Positions 27,684 to 37,552 of a stretch of 64,000 nt of DNA are shown here, one piece after another; position 1 is the first letter of the stretch; every line of letters starts with the position of its first letter. Below the pieces are notes generated by a model that was not told where the DNA came from, made no database searches, and saw only the letters and a list, made by a program, of their open reading frames with translations. Position numbers and translations under genes: made by a program. This DNA comes from Microbacterium sp. SD291. GTDB lineage: Bacteria > Actinomycetota > Actinomycetes > Actinomycetales > Microbacteriaceae. The DNA lies in the NCBI RefSeq assembly GCF_017355365.1, contig NZ_JADIJR010000006.1, positions 62,001 to 126,000 of the forward strand. The letters run 5' to 3'.

Positions 27684-28949
27684 CTCTGCATCCCCTCCGG
27701 TGCGGCCGGAAGCTCCGCGCGCACCCTCCAGTATCCGCTTCCGGCGGGCCCGTACTCGATTCCGCCGCCGGCGTGCGCGGCTCGCTCGGCGAGCCCGCGC
27801 AATCCGAACCCCGATGTGCCCGACAGCGCTGCGGCGCCGTCGTTGACGATCTCGAGCGCGACGGTCGCCGGCGTGAAGGCGACGTGCACCGAGACCGAGG
27901 TCGCGTTCGGCGCATGGCGCATCGCGTTCGTGACGGATTCCTGCACGATCCTCGAGATCGCGTGAACGGTGGCCGAGGGCAGCTCAGGGGCGGCGCCCGA
28001 GAGAGTCAGCGACACCGGGTAGCCGGCGCGCTGCGCGTTCTCGACGGTCTCCTGCGGCGAGGGCGCGGTCACCGCCGTGAGCGGGGCGTCCGCGTCGTCG
28101 TCGCGCAGCACGCCCAGCATCGCACGCATCTCGGAGAGGGCGGACCTGCCGGTGGCCGCTGCGGCTGCGGATGCGGCGCGGGCACGCTTCGCGTCGGGCG
28201 TCGCCGCGGCGCCCTCGGACAGCGCGACGATCACCGTCAGCGAGTGCGAGACGATGTCGTGCATCTCGCGTGCGATGCGCGCACGTTCGGCGGCCGCGGC
28301 GAGCTGCGAGTGCTGGTCGCGCTCGACGAGCAGCTGACGCGAGCGGTCGATCACGGCGGCGAGATAGCGCTTGCGGTTGCCGACGTTCGTGCCGAGCAGC
28401 GTGCCGATCAGCCCGAGGACGGTCGTGCTGAGGGCGGCGTCGATGCCGCCCTGGAGGGAGCGCACCGGTCTGCATGAGCACGAGGGCGAGACCGAGCACC
28501 GAGACCGCGCCGATCGCGTAGCCCGTCCAGGCGGCCCTGGAGGATCCGTACACGGCGAGCGAATAGCAGCTGACGAGGATCAGCACCATCCCGGGCATCC
28601 CCAGGGAGACGAACAGGACCTCAGCGGCGAAGGCCGCGATGAAAGGGACGACGGGAGCCCGGCGGCGGAGCATGGTGGCGGCGCACGCCAACACCACGAG
28701 CACCGGAGCGCCTATCGCGAGCACGAGGCCGAACGGCGCCGGCAGTTCGGGGTCGGGCGCCCTGCCGATGAGGGAGACGGCCAGGCAGGTGAGAGCGATG
28801 GCCAGGTCGGCGATGACGGGATGCCGTGCCCAGAACCGCCGGAGCACGCCCGGCGCACGCGGCAGCCGCAGCTCCTCGTCCTCTCGGATCGAGCCGCTGC
28901 GGCCGCCGACGGCCATCACGAGGCCGACTCCACCGGGCCCGCCGGCCAC
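27680..28949 (-). pseudogene. NarL-type sensor histidine kinase, interrupted by a frameshift
   Basis: The N-terminal part (28949 down to about 28470) encodes four to five membrane helices (VIADLAIALTCLAVSLIG through AIGAVSVLGLALVLMQTG). The kinase part (from about 28465 to 27680) is in a different frame: its last membrane helix is STTVLGLIGTLLG, the phosphohistidine region is ARIAREMHDIVSHSLTVIVAL, and the ATPase region is GFGLRGLAERA. One extra base, or two missing, near 28450-28480 would join them. No slippery site is evident. Either a real inactivating mutation or a sequencing error is possible. The start may be GTG 28949 or ATG 28916. Confidence 0.8.
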
Positions 28950-28959
28950 CGGGTGATCC

Positions 28960-29769
28960 TCACGCGTCGCGAGTGCGCAGCACGGCCCAGGCGGCGAGCA
29001 TCCCGCCGAGCACCCATCCGGCGAGGGTCAGGTACGCGATCGGCCCGTCGAGCGTCGCGCCCTCCGGGACGATCGCGCTCTGCGCGGCGGCCACGGGAAG
29101 GTACGCGGCGGCATCCAGCACCCACTTCCATCCCTCGCCGGCGAAGGCGAAGAAGTTCGCCACGATCGGCAGCACGAACAGCACGCCCACAGTGGCGGCG
29201 ATGGCGCCGGCGCCGGACCGCAGCACGAAGCCGAATGCGACGCCGATGAGCGCGAACACGGCCATCGCGAGCGACGAGACGAGGATCGGCAGCAGCGACG
29301 CAGACGGCTCGGACCAGTCGATGCTCTGATCGCGGGGAGCCACGATCGCCGAGACCGCGACGGCCGCGGCCGAGAAGATGACCAGTGACGACACGAAGAG
29401 GGTCAGCGCCACGACCACCGCCTTCGCAGCCAGCACGGAACCGCGTCTGGGGTCGGCGGCGAGAGTGGAGCGGATCATGCCGGTGGAGTACTCGCCGGTG
29501 ACCGAGATCGCGCCGAGGATGCCCGCGAGGAGCATCGTGAACTGGATCGGCATCACGACGGCCTGGATCGGGTCGAATCCCGGCATGTCGACGGCCTGTG
29601 CGATGAGCGCGGCGATGCCGACGGTCATCAGCGCCGTGATGCCGATCGACCACCAGGTCGAACGCAGGGTGGCGAGCTTGATCCACTCGCCGCGCACGGC
29701 GCGCGCGAACGTCAGCCGGCGGCCGGTGTCGACATGCTGAGGCGTGAGTGCGGGGGCCTGGACGGTCAT
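28960..29769 (-). CDS. ABC-2 type transporter permease
   Basis: This 269-residue membrane protein has six predicted helices, for example WWSIGITALMTVGIAALIAQ, QFTMLLAGILGAISVTGEYS and LAGWVLGGMLAAWAVL. The TGEYSTGMIRSTLAADPRR segment is typical of ABC-2 exporters with a separate ATPase. The ATG at 29769 overlaps the ATPase stop (ATGA). It forms an exporter with the upstream ATPase and is followed 10 bp later by the frameshifted kinase gene. The cargo is unknown; bacteriocin, antibiotic or lipid export are possibilities. Confidence 0.9.
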   Translation of the reverse strand: MTVQAPALTPQHVDTGRRLTFARAVRGEWIKLATLRSTWWSIGITALMTVGIAALIAQAVDMPGFDPIQAVVMPIQFTMLLAGILGAISVTGEYSTGMIRSTLAADPRRGSVLAAKAVVVALTLFVSSLVIFSAAAVAVSAIVAPRDQSIDWSEPSASLLPILVSSLAMAVFALIGVAFGFVLRSGAGAIAATVGVLFVLPIVANFFAFAGEGWKWVLDAAAYLPVAAAQSAIVPEGATLDGPIAYLTLAGWVLGGMLAAWAVLRTRDA

Positions 29770-30677
29770 GAGATCTCCTTGGTCCGGTACTCCACGGAGT
29801 CGCCGGTGAGCGCGAGGTAGGCGTCTTCGAGCGATCCGGTCGTGGGGGTCAGCTCGTGCAGGGGGATTCCGTGCGAGGCGGCGAGGTCGCCGATGCGGGA
29901 AGCCGGCAGGCCCACGATGTCGAGGAGGTCGGGGGCTGCGCTCACGATCTCGACCGACGGCCCGCCGACGGCGGCGGCGAGATCGGCGGGTCGCGGCGTG
30001 CGCACGCGCACCGTGTTGGTCGTCCACGCGCGCACCAGCTGCTCGAGCGGGGCATCGGCCAGCACCTGCCCGCGGCCCATGACGATCACGTGATCCGCTG
30101 TCTGCGCCATCTCGCTCATGAGGTGGCTGGAGAGCAGGACGGTGCGCCCTTCGGACGCCGCGTGACGCACGAACTGCCGCACCCAGCGCACGCCCTCGGG
30201 GTCGAGCCCGTTCACCGGCTCGTCGAGGATCAGCGTGTGCGGGTCGCCCAGGAGCGCCGAGGCGATGCCGAGGCGCTGGCCCATGCCGAGCGAGAACTTG
30301 CCCGCGCGCTTGCGGGCTACGGATCCGATGCCGGCCAGGTCGATGACCTCGTCGACGCGTGAGGAGGCGATGCCGTGGGTCGCGGCCATCGCCCTCAGGT
30401 GATCGCGAGCGCTCCGGCCCGAGTGCACGGCCTTGGCATCCAGCAGCACGCCCACCTCGGTGAGCGGTGCCCGGAGCTTCCGGTATTCGCGTCCGGCGAC
30501 GCTCACGCTGCCCGATGTCGGCCGGTCGAGCCCGACGATCATCCGCATGGTCGTGGACTTGCCCGCGCCGTTGGGTCCGAGGAACCCGGTGACGGCGCCG
30601 GGCTTCACCGTGAAGGACACGTCCTGCACGGCCGTCTTGTCTCCGAACCTCTTCGTGAGGCCTTCTGCTGTGATCAT
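29766..30677 (-). CDS. ABC transporter ATP-binding protein (drug-export type)
   Basis: This 303-residue ATPase has Walker A GPNGAGKSTTMRMIVGLDRP, the signature FSLGMGQRLGIASALLG, Walker B LILDEPVNGLDPEGVRWVR and the switch histidine in VLLSSHLMSEMAQ. The C-terminal extension is usual for DrrA/CcmA-like exporters. The ATG at 30677 is preferred because TAGCGT (30690-30685) lies 7 nt before it; the in-frame GTG at 30686 would overlap that hexamer. It forms an operon with the permease, kinase and regulator. Confidence 0.92.
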   Translation of the reverse strand: MITAEGLTKRFGDKTAVQDVSFTVKPGAVTGFLGPNGAGKSTTMRMIVGLDRPTSGSVSVAGREYRKLRAPLTEVGVLLDAKAVHSGRSARDHLRAMAATHGIASSRVDEVIDLAGIGSVARKRAGKFSLGMGQRLGIASALLGDPHTLILDEPVNGLDPEGVRWVRQFVRHAASEGRTVLLSSHLMSEMAQTADHVIVMGRGQVLADAPLEQLVRAWTTNTVRVRTPRPADLAAAVGGPSVEIVSAAPDLLDIVGLPASRIGDLAASHGIPLHELTPTTGSLEDAYLALTGDSVEYRTKEIS

Positions 30678-30766
30678 GGGAACCACGCTACGAGCCGATC
30701 GGCGTCCGCCGCGTCCTCCTCAAGTACCGTCCTCGACCCCCGGGGTCCTCCTACGGACGGACCCGC

Positions 30767-31393
30767 TCAGCGCTTCGGCCGGGCGTGCACCCTCTCGGCC
30801 AGCTCGTCGGACGCCACGATCGCCTGGTCGATCACGTCTCGTTCGGGCGCTGCGGTCAGCCAGTCGTGGCTGAAGGAGGCGGGGATCAGCAGCGGCATCC
30901 GATCGTGCAGCTTCACCAGGTGCGAGGGCGCCGGACGCATCACGATGGAGTAGCACGTGTACCACTCGCCGTCCGGCGTGCGGCCGCGCTGAGTGACGGC
31001 GGCCATCCCGAACAGGGTGCCGTCGCCGATCAGGAACTCGTTCCACCTGCGCTCCGGCTTCTGCATCTCGTACCAGCTCGTCGCGGGGACGATCGCGCGG
31101 CCCTTCAGCCCGCCAGGACGATCCTGCAGCCGCTCGGAGCGGGTGTTGATCGAGGGGAACTTCGACGGCTCGCCGTTGATGAGGAATCCCCACCACCCGG
31201 GCTCCAGCACCGGTGACGACTCGGGTCGGACCACGATCGGGTTGAGGTTGCGCATGTTCCGCCCGGTCGGACGGAGAGTCTCGCCGGCGTTCTCCGCCGC
31301 CCAGGTGCGAAGGCCCTCCAGCACCGCCTCGTCGGCGGCCGCTAGGAGCTCCGAGTCGGTGAACCGGGGATCCAGACCATAGCTCGCGCACAT
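30767..31393 (-). CDS. yedK: SOS response-associated (SRAP/HMCES) protein YedK
   Basis: This 208-residue protein begins MCASYG, giving the catalytic Cys2 after methionine removal. It also has the other SRAP residues: RNMRNLNPIVVRP, the glutamate in ATSWYEMQ, and the histidine in VKLHDRMPLLI. Family members form a thiazolidine link to abasic sites in single-stranded DNA to protect them. The ATG follows TACGCT by 6 nt; no LexA box is obvious. Length is normal. Confidence 0.95.
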   Translation of the reverse strand: MCASYGLDPRFTDSELLAAADEAVLEGLRTWAAENAGETLRPTGRNMRNLNPIVVRPESSPVLEPGWWGFLINGEPSKFPSINTRSERLQDRPGGLKGRAIVPATSWYEMQKPERRWNEFLIGDGTLFGMAAVTQRGRTPDGEWYTCYSIVMRPAPSHLVKLHDRMPLLIPASFSHDWLTAAPERDVIDQAIVASDELAERVHARPKR

Positions 31394-31460
31394 GCCGCCA
31401 GCGTAGTCCCGGCCGCCGACACGGCATCGGCCAGCCCGCGCCCTCGGGTAGGGTCGACTG

Positions 31461-32405
31461 GTGAACTCGCCCCGCCGGATCCCCGCCCCCGTCGCGCTGG
31501 GAGGGGCGGTCGCGATCGGCGTCATGACGGCTGTCCAGGCCAGGGTGAACGGCGTGCTCGGAGTGAAGGTCGACAACGGCATCGTCGCCGGCTTCATCTC
31601 GTTCGTGGTGGGACTCCTCGTGCTGATCGTGGTGATCCCGTGCATCCCCTCGGCCCGCCGAGGTGTCGCGCGCCTGTGGACCGGCATCCGCACGAGACGC
31701 GTCCCTTTCTGGATGCTCCTCGGCGGCGCCTGCGGGGCTCTCACGGTCTCCACCCAGGGGATCACCGCCGGCGTCCTCGGCGTCTCGCTCTTCACGGTCG
31801 GCGTCGTGGCGGGGCAGACCCTGCACGGACTCGTCCTCGACCGCATCGGCTTCGGCCCCGCGGGCGTCGTCGCCGTCACGACCGGGCGCGTGCTCGGCGG
31901 ACTCCTCGCGCTCGCCGCCGTGGGCATCTCGCTCTCCGGCGACGTGCTCGACACGGTGCCGCTGTGGATGCTGCTGCTGCCGTTCGCGACCGGCGTCGGC
32001 ATCGCCTGGCAGGCCGCGGCCAATGGCAGACTCGCGCAGCGCGTGCAGTCGCCGATCGCCGCCACGCTGATGAGCTTCGTCGCCGGGACGGTCGCACTGA
32101 CGCTCGCCGCAGGCATCAGCATCGCGGTCCGCGGCATGCCCGACCCGCCGCCTGCGGAGCCGTGGCTGTACGTCGGCGGCTTCCTCGGCTTCGCCTACAT
32201 CCTGCTCGGCGCCTTCATCGTCGCCCACACCGGCGTCCTGCTGATGGGGCTAGGGTCGGTGCTCGGCCAGCTCGCGGCATCCGTCGTGATCGATCTGATC
32301 TGGCCGGCTGCGGCGGGGCCGGCGCTGTGGCAGCTCCTCGCCATGGTGGTCGTCGCGGTGGCATCCGTGGCTGTCGCCGTGCCCTGGCGACGCCGGACGC
32401 GCTGA
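31461..32405 (+). CDS. DMT-superfamily transporter, YdcZ (DUF606) type
   Basis: This 314-residue membrane protein has about ten helices and two DUF606 repeats. The first opens VQARVNGVLGVKVDNGIVAG; the second opens AWQAAANGRLAQRVQSPIAA, showing the internal duplication. The substrate is unknown. The GTG follows TAGGGT by 6 nt (leaderless type). It is divergent from yedK and convergent with the nitroreductase, whose stop is only 3 bp away. Confidence 0.88.
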   Translation: MNSPRRIPAPVALGGAVAIGVMTAVQARVNGVLGVKVDNGIVAGFISFVVGLLVLIVVIPCIPSARRGVARLWTGIRTRRVPFWMLLGGACGALTVSTQGITAGVLGVSLFTVGVVAGQTLHGLVLDRIGFGPAGVVAVTTGRVLGGLLALAAVGISLSGDVLDTVPLWMLLLPFATGVGIAWQAAANGRLAQRVQSPIAATLMSFVAGTVALTLAAGISIAVRGMPDPPPAEPWLYVGGFLGFAYILLGAFIVAHTGVLLMGLGSVLGQLAASVVIDLIWPAAAGPALWQLLAMVVVAVASVAVAVPWRRRTR

Positions 32406-32408
32406 CCG

Positions 32409-32951
32409 CTACTTCTTCTTCGGCATCCGGGTGACGAGCCTGCGCGCATCGACGGGCTTACGGCGTCCCGGCTTCTTCCCCGCGGGCTTCCCCCCGACGT
32501 ACAGCCAGCCGAGCAGCTCCTCGTTCTTGCCGATGCCGTGCGCCTTCGCGACGGCCTTCGATCGCGTGTAGTGCCCCGTGCGCCAGATCACGCCCCACCC
32601 CGCCTCGTCCAGCAGCAGGCTGAGCACGTGCGCGACTCCGGAGGCCACGGCCTCCTGCTCCCAGCGCGGCACCTTGTCGCTCTTGCGATAGCTGGCGACG
32701 ACGGCGATGAGCAGCGGAGCGCGCAGCGGCTTCGTCGAGGGGGACTTGTCGCCCTCGGCCTTCGCGATCGCAGCGCCGAGCACCTCGCGGTCGGCGCCCC
32801 GCATCTCGATCAGGCGCCACGGCTGCAGCGACGAGTGATCGGCGACGCGCCCCGCGGCGGCCACCAGGTGCAGAAGCTCCTCCCTGGCCGGGGCCTCGTC
32901 CGTCACCTTCGACCAGGACTGCCGCGCGCGGACGGCTTCGAGCGCGTTCAC
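32409..32951 (-). CDS. Nitroreductase-family FMN protein
   Basis: From GTG at 32951, which overlaps the msrB stop (GTGA), the product is 180 residues. It has a nitroreductase-like pattern: RVADHSSLQPWRLIEMRG, LLIAVVASYRK, GVAHVLSLLLDEAGWGVIWR and LLGWLYVGG. It ends in a lysine-rich tail. The protein is shorter than classic NfsB and resembles the small BluB/Nfr-like members that bind FMN. Coupling with msrB suggests a role in oxidative or redox stress, which is inference. Confidence 0.8.
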   Translation of the reverse strand: MNALEAVRARQSWSKVTDEAPAREELLHLVAAAGRVADHSSLQPWRLIEMRGADREVLGAAIAKAEGDKSPSTKPLRAPLLIAVVASYRKSDKVPRWEQEAVASGVAHVLSLLLDEAGWGVIWRTGHYTRSKAVAKAHGIGKNEELLGWLYVGGKPAGKKPGRRKPVDARRLVTRMPKKK

Positions 32952-33352
32952 GAGGCGTCCGGCGTGAAGTTCAGGGCGACCGAGTTCATGCAGTACCGGT
33001 CGCCGGTGGGCGTGCCGAAGCCGTCGGGGAACACATGCCCGAGGTGCGAGCCGCAGTTCGCGCACCGCACCTCCGTCCGCACCATGCCGAGCGTCGTGTC
33101 GTCGATCAGCTCGACCGCGTCGGGGCGGACCGATTCGTAGAAGCTCGGCCACCCGCAGCCCGAATCGAACTTCGTGCCGCTCTTGAAGAGCTCGGCATCG
33201 CACGCGCCGCACGTGTACAGGCCCGAGCGCTTCTCGTCGAGGAGCTCGCCGGTCCAGGCGCGCTCGGTCGCGGCCTGCCGCAGCACTGCGTACTGCTCCT
33301 CGCCGAGCTCGCCGCGCCACTCTTCTTCGCTCTTGTCCACTTTGTAGGCCAT
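32948..33352 (-). CDS. msrB: Peptide-methionine (R)-S-oxide reductase
   Basis: This 134-residue enzyme reduces methionine-R-sulfoxide in proteins. Two zinc CxxC motifs are visible, TCGACDAELF and CANCGSHLGHVF. SGCGWPSFYESV, and the catalytic cysteine in DRYCMNSVALNF, are also present. The ATG at 33352 follows GAGAAT by 6 nt. It is divergent from the DUF2332 gene and coupled to a nitroreductase downstream. Confidence 0.96.
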   Translation of the reverse strand: MAYKVDKSEEEWRGELGEEQYAVLRQAATERAWTGELLDEKRSGLYTCGACDAELFKSGTKFDSGCGWPSFYESVRPDAVELIDDTTLGMVRTEVRCANCGSHLGHVFPDGFGTPTGDRYCMNSVALNFTPDAS

Positions 33353-33407
33353 GGCTCCATTCTCTCGCGTCGCGCGACTGCTCGGGCGCCCACGACAGAA
33401 TGGAAGG

Positions 33408-34400
33408 ATGACGGATGCCGTGCAGCAGCGCTACGCCCGCTTCGCCAGGGAGGAGGCGCCCGGCCGGAGCGACCTGTACGCCGAGTGGGCCGCCGGTGTC
33501 GCAGCGGACGGCGCGCTCCAGGACGTGCTCGCGCGGATCCCGGAGAACCGGCGTCAGCCGCCGCTGGTGTTCGCGGTGACCAGGATGCTGGGTGCGGAGC
33601 TCACCGGCTACCCGCAGTGGCGCTCGTTCGTGCTGGCGCACGCCGACGAGGTGGTCGCCGAGAGCGCGCGGCGGAGGCTGCAGACCAACGAGCCGCTCCG
33701 CCTCGCGCCGCTGCTGCCGGTGCTGGCGGAGATCGACGGGCCCATCGCCCTGCTCGAGGTCGGGGCATCCGCGGGGCTCTGCCTCTACCCCGATCGCTAT
33801 TCGTACCGCTACGTCGACGGCTCGGGGGCGGAGCGCACCTCGCTGGACCCGTCCGCCGGCCCGTCGACGGTGACATTGGTCAGCCGGGTCGACGGACCGC
33901 TGCCCCCACTGCGGATGCCGGAGGTGGTCTGGCGTGCGGGCATCGACCTCGCACCGCTCGATGCCGCAGACGAACGCGACCGTCGCTGGCTGCAGGGCCT
34001 CATCTGGCCGGGGGAGGAGGGGCGCCAGGAGCGCGTCGCCGCGGCGCTCGACATCGCGGCATCCGATCCGCCGCTGCTGGTGGAAGGAGACGCTCGCGAG
34101 CATCTGGGCGCTCTCGCCGCGCTCGCGCCGGCCGGCGCGACGCTCGTGGTGACCACGCCAGGCGTCCTCGTGCACATTCCCCGTCAGGAGCGCCTCGCGC
34201 TCGTCGACGCGATCGGCGAGTCGCACGCACGATGGATCACGATCGACCCGCCCGCGCTGCTCGACGGGTGGAAGCCGCCGGTGGACGCCGCGACCTGGCC
34301 GGGATTCGTGGTCGCGCTGGACGGCGCGGTGCGCGCCGCCGCCGACCCGCTCGGCCGCTGGTGGGAGTGGCGCGCGACCGAAGGGTCGCTCACCGCTTAG
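33408..34400 (+). CDS. DUF2332 family protein
   Basis: The 330-residue protein matches the actinobacterial DUF2332 family: an N-terminal helical part (EEAPGRSDLYAEWAAGVA), NRRQPPLVFAVTRML, and a central IALLEVGASAGLCLYPDRYSY that resembles a methyltransferase motif I. Later segments are WPGEEGRQERVAAAL and the C-terminal GRWWEWRA. Function is unknown; a SAM-binding fold is plausible from motif I only. It starts 55 bp from msrB on the opposite strand. Confidence 0.82.
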   Translation: MTDAVQQRYARFAREEAPGRSDLYAEWAAGVAADGALQDVLARIPENRRQPPLVFAVTRMLGAELTGYPQWRSFVLAHADEVVAESARRRLQTNEPLRLAPLLPVLAEIDGPIALLEVGASAGLCLYPDRYSYRYVDGSGAERTSLDPSAGPSTVTLVSRVDGPLPPLRMPEVVWRAGIDLAPLDAADERDRRWLQGLIWPGEEGRQERVAAALDIAASDPPLLVEGDAREHLGALAALAPAGATLVVTTPGVLVHIPRQERLALVDAIGESHARWITIDPPALLDGWKPPVDAATWPGFVVALDGAVRAAADPLGRWWEWRATEGSLTA

Positions 34401-34409
34401 CCTGAAACC

Positions 34410-34667
34410 ATGCTGGGAGAGCTCACCGAGCGCGATCGCGCCATCCTCGCGCTGGAGACCGCCTGGCCGCGGCACAGCGGGGCGAAGGAGGAGGTCATCC
34501 GCGCGCAGCTGGGAATGAGCGCGGCACGGTACTACCAGCTCCTCGGCCGGCTGATCGACTCGGACATCGCACTCGAGTACGACCCGATGCTCGTGGGCCG
34601 GCTCCGGCGCATCAGGGATTCGAGGGCGATGAGGCGCGCGGCGCGCACCCCAGGGTTCGTCGGCTGA
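34410..34667 (+). CDS. DUF3263 protein, small HTH-like
   Basis: This 85-residue protein has the DUF3263 pattern LTERDRAILALETAWPRHSG, then EEVIRAQLGMSAARYYQLLGRLID, predicted to be a helix-turn-helix. It is common in actinobacteria in this neighbourhood, before a LytR_C protein. Its -10-like TAGCCT (34398-34403) includes the stop codon of the upstream gene, and the ATG comes 6 nt later. The function is unknown; a transcription factor is plausible. Confidence 0.85.
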   Translation: MLGELTERDRAILALETAWPRHSGAKEEVIRAQLGMSAARYYQLLGRLIDSDIALEYDPMLVGRLRRIRDSRAMRRAARTPGFVG

Positions 34668-34738
34668 CGCGGAACTCATGCGGCCGACAGGCACTGTCGC
34701 CGCACGGATCCACAGGCGGGTGCCACTAGCATCGAGGG

Positions 34739-35317
34739 GTGTCCAAGCCGATCCGTGACCGATTCGACGACGTCCCCCGCTCCGCAGGACGCGTGGGTGC
34801 GCACCGCGCCGAGGCGCCGCGGATGAACGGCTGGGTCGTCCTGCTGTGGTCGTTCGTCGCAGCGCTCGTGCTCATCATCGGCGGCATCTTCGGCTCGCTC
34901 GTCGTGATGGAGCGGATCACGCTCTTCCCCGAGGCGGCGCCCACCGCCGTCCCCACCCCTGTGGAGACCGGCGTCGTGGACATGAGCTACTCCGTGATGA
35001 TCCTCAACGCGACACCCGACGAGGGCCTCGACGATCAGTTCCGGGAGGAGCTGATCGCCCAGGGCTGGGCGGCGGACATCGTGTACGCGAGCGACAGCAG
35101 CAGCCAGGACTTCGCCACGACGACCGTGTTCTACGTCGCCGACGACGACGAGCTCGCGGCCATCGGGCTCGCGGGGCTCCTCGACGGTGCGAAGGTCGAG
35201 CAGAGCGACGCCTATGCCGACCTGAACAACACGGAGGGCAAGCAGCTCACCGTCGTGATCGGCCTCGACCGCTCCGAAGCCGGTGCGCCGGCGCCCGAGG
35301 ACACCCCCGCACCCTGA
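34739..35317 (+). CDS. Membrane-anchored LytR C-terminal-domain protein
   Basis: This 192-residue protein has a cytoplasmic tail, one membrane helix (residues about 31-54, WVVLLWSFVAALVLIIGGIF) and an extracytoplasmic LytR_C domain (SYSVMILNATPDEGLDDQFR through KQLTVVIGLD). It lacks the catalytic LytR-CpsA-Psr domain. The GTG start follows TAGCAT by 6 nt. A cell-wall role is inferred from the domain. It lies directly upstream of groEL but is separated from it by its own promoter and CIRCE. Confidence 0.85.
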   Translation: MSKPIRDRFDDVPRSAGRVGAHRAEAPRMNGWVVLLWSFVAALVLIIGGIFGSLVVMERITLFPEAAPTAVPTPVETGVVDMSYSVMILNATPDEGLDDQFREELIAQGWAADIVYASDSSSQDFATTTVFYVADDDELAAIGLAGLLDGAKVEQSDAYADLNNTEGKQLTVVIGLDRSEAGAPAPEDTPAP

Positions 35318-35342
35318 CTGCGGCGCGCGCACTCCCCGCGGC

Positions 35343-35371
35343 TTGCACTCGAAGGGGTCGAGTGCCAGAAT
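35343..35371 (+). promoter_or_regulatory. groEL promoter
   Basis: TTGCAC (35343-35348), 17 bp, then CAGAAT (35366-35371). A degenerate CIRCE-like inverted repeat, GCACTC (35345-35350) and GAGTGC (35360-35365), overlaps the -35 and spacer. Confidence 0.8.
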
Positions 35372-35375
35372 GGCG

Positions 35376-35402
35376 TTAGCACTCTCTCAGTCTGAGTGCT
35401 AA
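35376..35402 (+). promoter_or_regulatory. CIRCE operator (HrcA binding site)
   Basis: A perfect consensus TTAGCACTC (35376-35384), 9 bp, then GAGTGCTAA (35394-35402), just after the -10 and within the 5' untranslated region. This is the known HrcA site for heat-shock control. Confidence 0.97.
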
Positions 35403-37058
<1,656 letters not shown>

Positions 37059-37074
37059 GTCCAGCCCGACTGAC

Positions 37075-37108
37075 AGAGAAGCCCCGGCCTCACGGCCGGG
37101 GCTTCTCT
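37075..37108 (+). terminator. groEL terminator
   Basis: A 15-bp perfect stem AGAGAAGCCCCGGCC / GGCCGGGGCTTCTCT (37075-37089 with 37094-37108) with a TCAC loop. It may also serve the convergent WXG100 gene. Confidence 0.9.
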
Positions 37109-37139
37109 GCGTCCCGGGGGGCGGCGGAACGCTCGGGTG

Positions 37140-37427
37140 TCAGCGGAACAGGCTCGCCGAGTACTGGTCGGCGTCGGCGTACTGCGTCGCCGCAGAGCCG
37201 AGGGCGGTGCCGATCGACTCGAGCACCTGCTCGACGTGCAGCTGTGCGCCGCGCCACTGCTCGGCGCACCCCTGGAACGCGTTGGACGCGGTGCCGACCC
37301 AGGACGACTGCAGCTGAGACAGCTGAGCCATCAGGGTCGTCGACTCGCTCTGCAAGCGCTCCATGGTGGCGCGGGCGGAACCGTGCGCCGCGTGGACGGC
37401 CTCGGTGTCGACGGTGAAGACGGACAT
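37140..37427 (-). CDS. WXG100-family protein (type VII secretion substrate type)
   Basis: This 95-residue helical-hairpin protein carries the WXG motif in QLQSSWVGTASNAFQGCAEQ at mid-length. It has the expected size and an upstream AGAGGAG site. The helix-end YxxxD/E export signal is plausible in YADADQY. No ESX/T7SS core gene (EccC, EccD, EsxB partner) is nearby, so this is an orphan. A TAGCGT-like -10 lies in the 125-bp gap upstream, which holds no other gene. Confidence 0.88.
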   Translation of the reverse strand: MSVFTVDTEAVHAAHGSARATMERLQSESTTLMAQLSQLQSSWVGTASNAFQGCAEQWRGAQLHVEQVLESIGTALGSAATQYADADQYSASLFR

Positions 37428-37552
37428 TGGGAACTCCTCTCGATGGGGTTCCGACGCTATGCGCGGCCGCGCCGCGGCATCCGTCCGGTCCGCAGAGATG
37501 CTCGCCCCCCGTGCGGAACGCGCTCAGTCCGTGCGCGGTGCAGGGGGAGTGG

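Noticed and set aside
28450..28480. Programmed ribosomal frameshift in the sensor kinase
   Set aside because: No slippery heptamer or downstream structure is evident; mutation or sequencing error is simpler.
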